NCBI GenBank assembly: GCA_965242905.1
Contig: CBDETM010000002.1
Coordinates: 1,364,001 to 1,428,000 of the forward strand
Length of the DNA: 64,000 nt
Source of the DNA: Bin5 sp965242905
GTDB lineage: Bacteria > Chloroflexota > Anaerolineae > Caldilineales > Caldilineaceae
Reading direction: 5' to 3'
Both the position numbers and the translations under genes were made by a program. The first letter of the stretch is position 1. Every line of letters starts with the position of its first letter. Under the pieces are notes generated by a model, which saw nothing but the letters and a program-made list of their open reading frames with translations, was not told where the DNA came from and did not search any database. Shown piece after piece: positions 61,316-64,000 of the stretch.

Positions 61316-61439
61316 TAGGAGCGCAGAGGCCGGGGCTCGCGATGGGATGTTGGTTCGGAGGGATGGTTACGAAGAGGTGACCGTTCCCGCATCGAGAGAT
61401 GTGTCCGGGGTCATCTGCCAATTGAGAGAGTTGCGAAGG

Positions 61440-61470
61440 AAAAACAGTCCATCGAAATCGATGGACTGTT
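61440..61470 (-). terminator. Rho-independent terminator of the OsmC gene
   Basis: A 12-base-pair perfect stem (AACAGTCCATCG with CGATGGACTGTT, AAAT loop) is followed on the minus strand by five T residues (61440-61444). It lies between convergent genes and may also stop the plus-strand operon. Confidence 0.75.
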
Positions 61471-61528
61471 CGTTTCCTGCTATTTTGACGCGATAGAATG
61501 CCGGGGTGTTGGCCGGCCGCTTGATGGC

Positions 61529-61951
61529 TTACCCTACCAGTTCGGCATCGAGGACGATTTCGTCAACCGAGGCGAGGGCTTTGGAGACGGGGCAGCCATC
61601 CTTGGCCTGGGCGGCGTATTCGGCGAACTTTTCGGCAGACAGGCCGGGGACTTCGGCCCGACAAGTCAGCTCAATCTTGCTTATAGCAGGGCCGTCAGTC
61701 AGATGGACGGCGGCCGTGGTGTTTACACTTGTGGGCGTGAAGCCATCGCCACTCATCAAAGCGGAAATAAACATTGAGTAGCAGCCGGCATGGGCTGCGC
61801 CAATCAGTTCTTCCGGGTTGGTGCCGGATCCGGACTCGAAGCGGGAGGCGAAGGAGAAAGGGCCTTCGTAGAGGCCGCTGCCCAGTTTCATTGTGCCGGA
61901 GCCTTCATTGAGTGTGCCGTTCCAGGTGGCAGAGGCGTTGCGCACGGACAT
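61529..61951 (-). CDS. OsmC-family peroxidase (organic hydroperoxide resistance type)
   Basis: 140 residues. The two redox cysteines are in GAAHAGCYSMFISALM (~57) and AKDGCPVSKALASV (~119), with NPEELIGAAHAGC as the usual preceding motif. It detoxifies organic hydroperoxides. GGAGGAA precedes the ATG. A monocistronic unit: a terminator lies 59 bases beyond the stop. Confidence 0.93.
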   Translation of the reverse strand: MSVRNASATWNGTLNEGSGTMKLGSGLYEGPFSFASRFESGSGTNPEELIGAAHAGCYSMFISALMSGDGFTPTSVNTTAAVHLTDGPAISKIELTCRAEVPGLSAEKFAEYAAQAKDGCPVSKALASVDEIVLDAELVG

Positions 61952-62299
61952 GGAGATTCCTCCTGATTGTGAAGTGCTGATGGGCGATCGGGAAGCAACC
62001 GAAAAAAAGTGAGCCGGTTGGCAATTTGAGAATATTGGGTAACAACGGGCAGGATTTTAGCATAGTTTATGTGGCAGATCAAACTTTCGGGCGGTCTAAG
62101 GTGCAGCCCAATATTGCGCAACTTAGTCGAATGTAAGCCATGTGCATTTGGGTGGGGTTCTGTGCTCTATGCAGTGGGCCCAAAAACTGGACCACGAGCT
62201 AAGGTGAACAATGGAGCAGATAACCAAGCACGGTCTGCCTCAGTTCAGTTCGGTTCGATTTGTCTTGGATGGCGGGGGAGGTGCCCAGGGGTGGGTGCG
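61952..62299. other. Intergenic, no recognised feature
   Basis: About 350 bases between the OsmC gene and the 47-residue membrane protein gene. It holds no open frame with a ribosome-binding site that I can support. Confidence 0.4.
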
Positions 62300-62443
62300 T
62301 CATTCCGAGTCGTCTCCGTATCCTTGTTCGTAATCGGTATAGTACGCTCCTCTTCGGCTTGTTGGTGTCCGGCTTTTGGATTTAATCATCGCCCAAATGC
62401 CTGACAGCACAACAAAGACAGACAGGCAGAGCAGAATTTCCAC
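62300..62443 (-). CDS. 47-residue single-pass membrane protein
   Basis: Starts with GTG at 62443 preceded by GGAGGAACAA, an excellent ribosome-binding site. The peptide begins MEILLCLSVFVVLSGIWAMI (one membrane helix) and continues KSKSRTPTSRR then a Tyr/Asp/Glu-rich tail ending GYGDDSE. A short helix plus a basic and then acidic cytoplasmic tail is typical of small membrane-complex regulators. It lies 135 bases downstream of another small membrane protein gene. Family not recognised. Confidence 0.7.
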   Translation of the reverse strand: MEILLCLSVFVVLSGIWAMIKSKSRTPTSRRGAYYTDYEQGYGDDSE

Positions 62444-62578
62444 TTGTTCCTCCAAGGTTTGGGTCGGTCCGGTTTGTGACGGCTTCTGCTGTTGTTGGGG
62501 CCTAGTGTTTACTGATTGTTCCGTTTGGTTTTGGTGGTACGGGTCTGAAGGTCGAACAAGGCGTCACGGAACAGGTTG

Positions 62579-62836
62579 TCAATCAAGAACCAGAGCTATG
62601 AGCAATAGCCCAAGGACGGCTCCGGCGATGCCGCTTGTTGCCAACAGTGTTGCGTAACTGAAAGTTTCTTTCTTGTATTTCCATGTCATTACTCCCAGGC
62701 CAAGAGCCATCATCGCACCCAGTGGTATGAAAGCCGCAGTGGTGATGTTGGTGTTCACGGACCCATAGATCGGGCTGGCTGCAAAGAAGCCCATAGAGCC
62801 TACCCCGACCGCACTGAGGACACTCCACTTCCTCAT
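62579..62836 (-). CDS. 85-residue two- or three-helix membrane protein
   Basis: The N-terminal hydrophobic segment (VLSAVGVGSMGFFAASPIYG), a second (IPLGAMMALGLGVMTW) and a third (YATLLATSGIAGAVLGLLLIALVLD) give a small integral membrane protein. AGGAGAG lies about 5 bases before the ATG at 62836. It shares its strand with the 47-residue protein downstream. I do not recognise the family. Confidence 0.75.
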   Translation of the reverse strand: MRKWSVLSAVGVGSMGFFAASPIYGSVNTNITTAAFIPLGAMMALGLGVMTWKYKKETFSYATLLATSGIAGAVLGLLLIALVLD

Positions 62837-62993
62837 AGAGTCTCTCCTAATCGCAGTTGTGTCGAACTTTCGAGTTGTTACGGCATGTGACGGCTCATGT
62901 TGTTTTTGGATATGAAGTCAGAGGTGCCGTGCGGCGCACATGTGGCGGACGAAGCGGGCGCACAGGCGTGTCTCGGAGGGCCTGGTGATCTAC

Positions 62994-64000
62994 CTACTCA
63001 TCGGGATAAAACCCGGACGCTACTACGAAGACCTGGTCTCGACCGGGTATACGGAAGCCTGTAGCATATGCGATCTTCGGCGAGCCGATCTCCTCGTCGC
63101 CCTCTATTGCCGGATTGTCGAACATATACTCGACGAAACCGCCACCCGCTTCACCGGCGGCCAGCAGCTCTCGGAGGTAGCGAACGCCGTTTATGTCCTC
63201 GCGGTCCATGTCTTCAAACTGGCGGCCCTCGAATCGCAGGGGGAAGCCGCCGTGGAAAAGGGTATATCCGTCAGTGCTGATCACGAATACGTAGACCGAG
63301 CCGGACTTCCAGTAACCATCCTCTTGGCGAAAGACAATTTTCGCGTTCCCCAGCCCGCTCAAGTCCGGCGACAGGGTGGCGTCTCGGTACTCTTTCATTG
63401 CCGCTTCGACAAAGATGGCGAGCGTCTGACGATCCACCACCTCGGCGGCCGTCACTTCGGGACGTGGCAATGGGGTAAACTTGACTGGGACAGAGGTCAA
63501 GTCCTGTGCGAATCCACCGACCATCACCAGGCTGTTTCCACTCAGTCCCGAAATGAATGGAACCGCGTAGGCTGGTCGATCTATACCGTCCCGTCGGTAG
63601 TCGACGAAACCGCCACCTTGCTCAGCCGCGGCGAGCAGTTCCATCCCAACCGGCCTTCCCAACTCATCCTTGACATCAGCGATGTTCTTGTTTTCCGAGG
63701 TTGGATCGTGTCCGTGAATCAAGATGTTTCCGTTCCGTGTCATCGTCATCAGGAAGATAGAGCCGGACTTATATCGGCCCTCGGAGCGGAAGAAATCACG
63801 CAATCGCGCTATTCCCGTGACGGTCGTGATGCTCTCTTGGTAAACTTTGACATCTTCGACAAAGGCTCTCAGCGTGATGCGATCCGTCGCCTCGCTTGCG
63901 GTGATTGGGTCGTCGGCTGACATGGTGGCACCAGACTCGTGCCATCCCGAACCAAAGATTAGTCCATCGTGACGGATAGCCCAAGCGTGTTTGCGGGCTT
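62994..64000 (-). CDS. Tandem Cache-type sensor protein (partial, N-terminus beyond window)
   Basis: At least 335 residues; the frame is open to the end of the window and its upstream part (WAIRHDGLIFGSGW) already looks like the end of another sensor repeat, so the gene starts outside. Two repeats follow: LRAFVEDVKVYQES...SGSIFLMTMTRNGNILIHGHDP...GFVDY and LAIFVEAAMKEYRDA...SGSVYVFVISTDGYTLFHGGFP...GFVEY. This is the single-Cache (Cache_2-like) pattern that binds small molecules outside the cell. The visible part ends without any signalling domain. Confidence 0.8.
   Translation of the reverse strand, partial: ARKHAWAIRHDGLIFGSGWHESGATMSADDPITASEATDRITLRAFVEDVKVYQESITTVTGIARLRDFFRSEGRYKSGSIFLMTMTRNGNILIHGHDPTSENKNIADVKDELGRPVGMELLAAAEQGGGFVDYRRDGIDRPAYAVPFISGLSGNSLVMVGGFAQDLTSVPVKFTPLPRPEVTAAEVVDRQTLAIFVEAAMKEYRDATLSPDLSGLGNAKIVFRQEDGYWKSGSVYVFVISTDGYTLFHGGFPLRFEGRQFEDMDREDINGVRYLRELLAAGEAGGGFVEYMFDNPAIEGDEEIGSPKIAYATGFRIPGRDQVFVVASGFYPDE

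Overview
The window reads as a 64 kb piece of a GC-rich, free-living heterotrophic bacterium. The best guess is Chloroflexota (Anaerolineae/Caldilinea-like). That placement is an inference from style: many binding-protein-dependent sugar importers with Tat-type or Sec lipoprotein binding proteins, Kelch and PhyH-family proteins, mixed ATG/GTG/TTG starts, and an EF-P with an Arg-tipped loop. No rRNA is present to settle it. The sequence is a mosaic of catabolic cassettes separated by unusually repeat-rich intergenic DNA, followed by a compact housekeeping block.

Layout. 1-7.3 kb (minus strand): one CUT1-type sugar importer, cut by the window edge, and a complete sialidase-like operon (Tat lipoprotein, two permeases, BNR/Asp-box protein) with its own promoter. 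8.7-13.3 kb (plus): a rhamnulose-phosphate-aldolase/dehydrogenase fusion, an amidase and a Kelch lipoprotein. 13.7-25.9 kb (plus): a catabolic island bounded by two near-duplicate Gfo/Idh/MocA oxidoreductases. It holds a sugar-phosphate isomerase-like protein, a Dpp/Opp-type importer without ATPases, and a tandem pair of large unassigned proteins. 25.9-28.4 kb (minus): a three-gene cassette of Uma2 nuclease, SMC/OLD-like ATPase and TOPRIM-like DUF4276 protein, which looks like a candidate defence module. 28.5-34 kb (minus): a sugar importer with two paralogous binding proteins. 34.1-35.8 kb: an inverted-repeat element, very small membrane proteins and a second Uma2. 36-43.1 kb: sugar-acid/hydroxy-acid genes (amidohydrolase, P-loop-like protein, mannonate-dehydratase-like enzyme, 2-hydroxyacid dehydrogenase, PhyH dioxygenase, SDR, FAH hydrolase). 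43.2-46.9 kb: an orphan BrnA-like antitoxin, a DUF402 protein, a lipoprotein, a methyltransferase and a cupin. 47.1-52 kb (plus): a complete BMP-type nucleoside/simple-sugar ABC importer. 52-57.7 kb (minus): tRNA-Thr, efp, ruvA, ruvC, yebC, pyrG, a candidate structured RNA, and acpS. 57.8-64 kb: a GT2 glycosyltransferase, a malate/lactate dehydrogenase, a TIM-barrel isomerase, an OsmC protein, two small membrane proteins and a Cache-type sensor fragment running off the end.

How the parts may work together. Four of the five importers lack an ATPase gene in the window, so a shared ATPase elsewhere is expected; the BMP system is self-contained. The enzymes point to uptake and oxidation of deoxysugars, sialosides or other glycan fragments and sugar acids. 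Intergenic DNA carries at least four repeat types: a ~470 bp element with terminal inverted repeats, a 71 bp tandem hairpin array, a dispersed 'GCGAAGG' repeat, and a 264 bp inverted-repeat element. These could drive rearrangement of the catabolic islands.

Limits: all family assignments come from reading motifs, without database searches. Start sites were chosen from ribosome-binding sites and family N-termini where visible.
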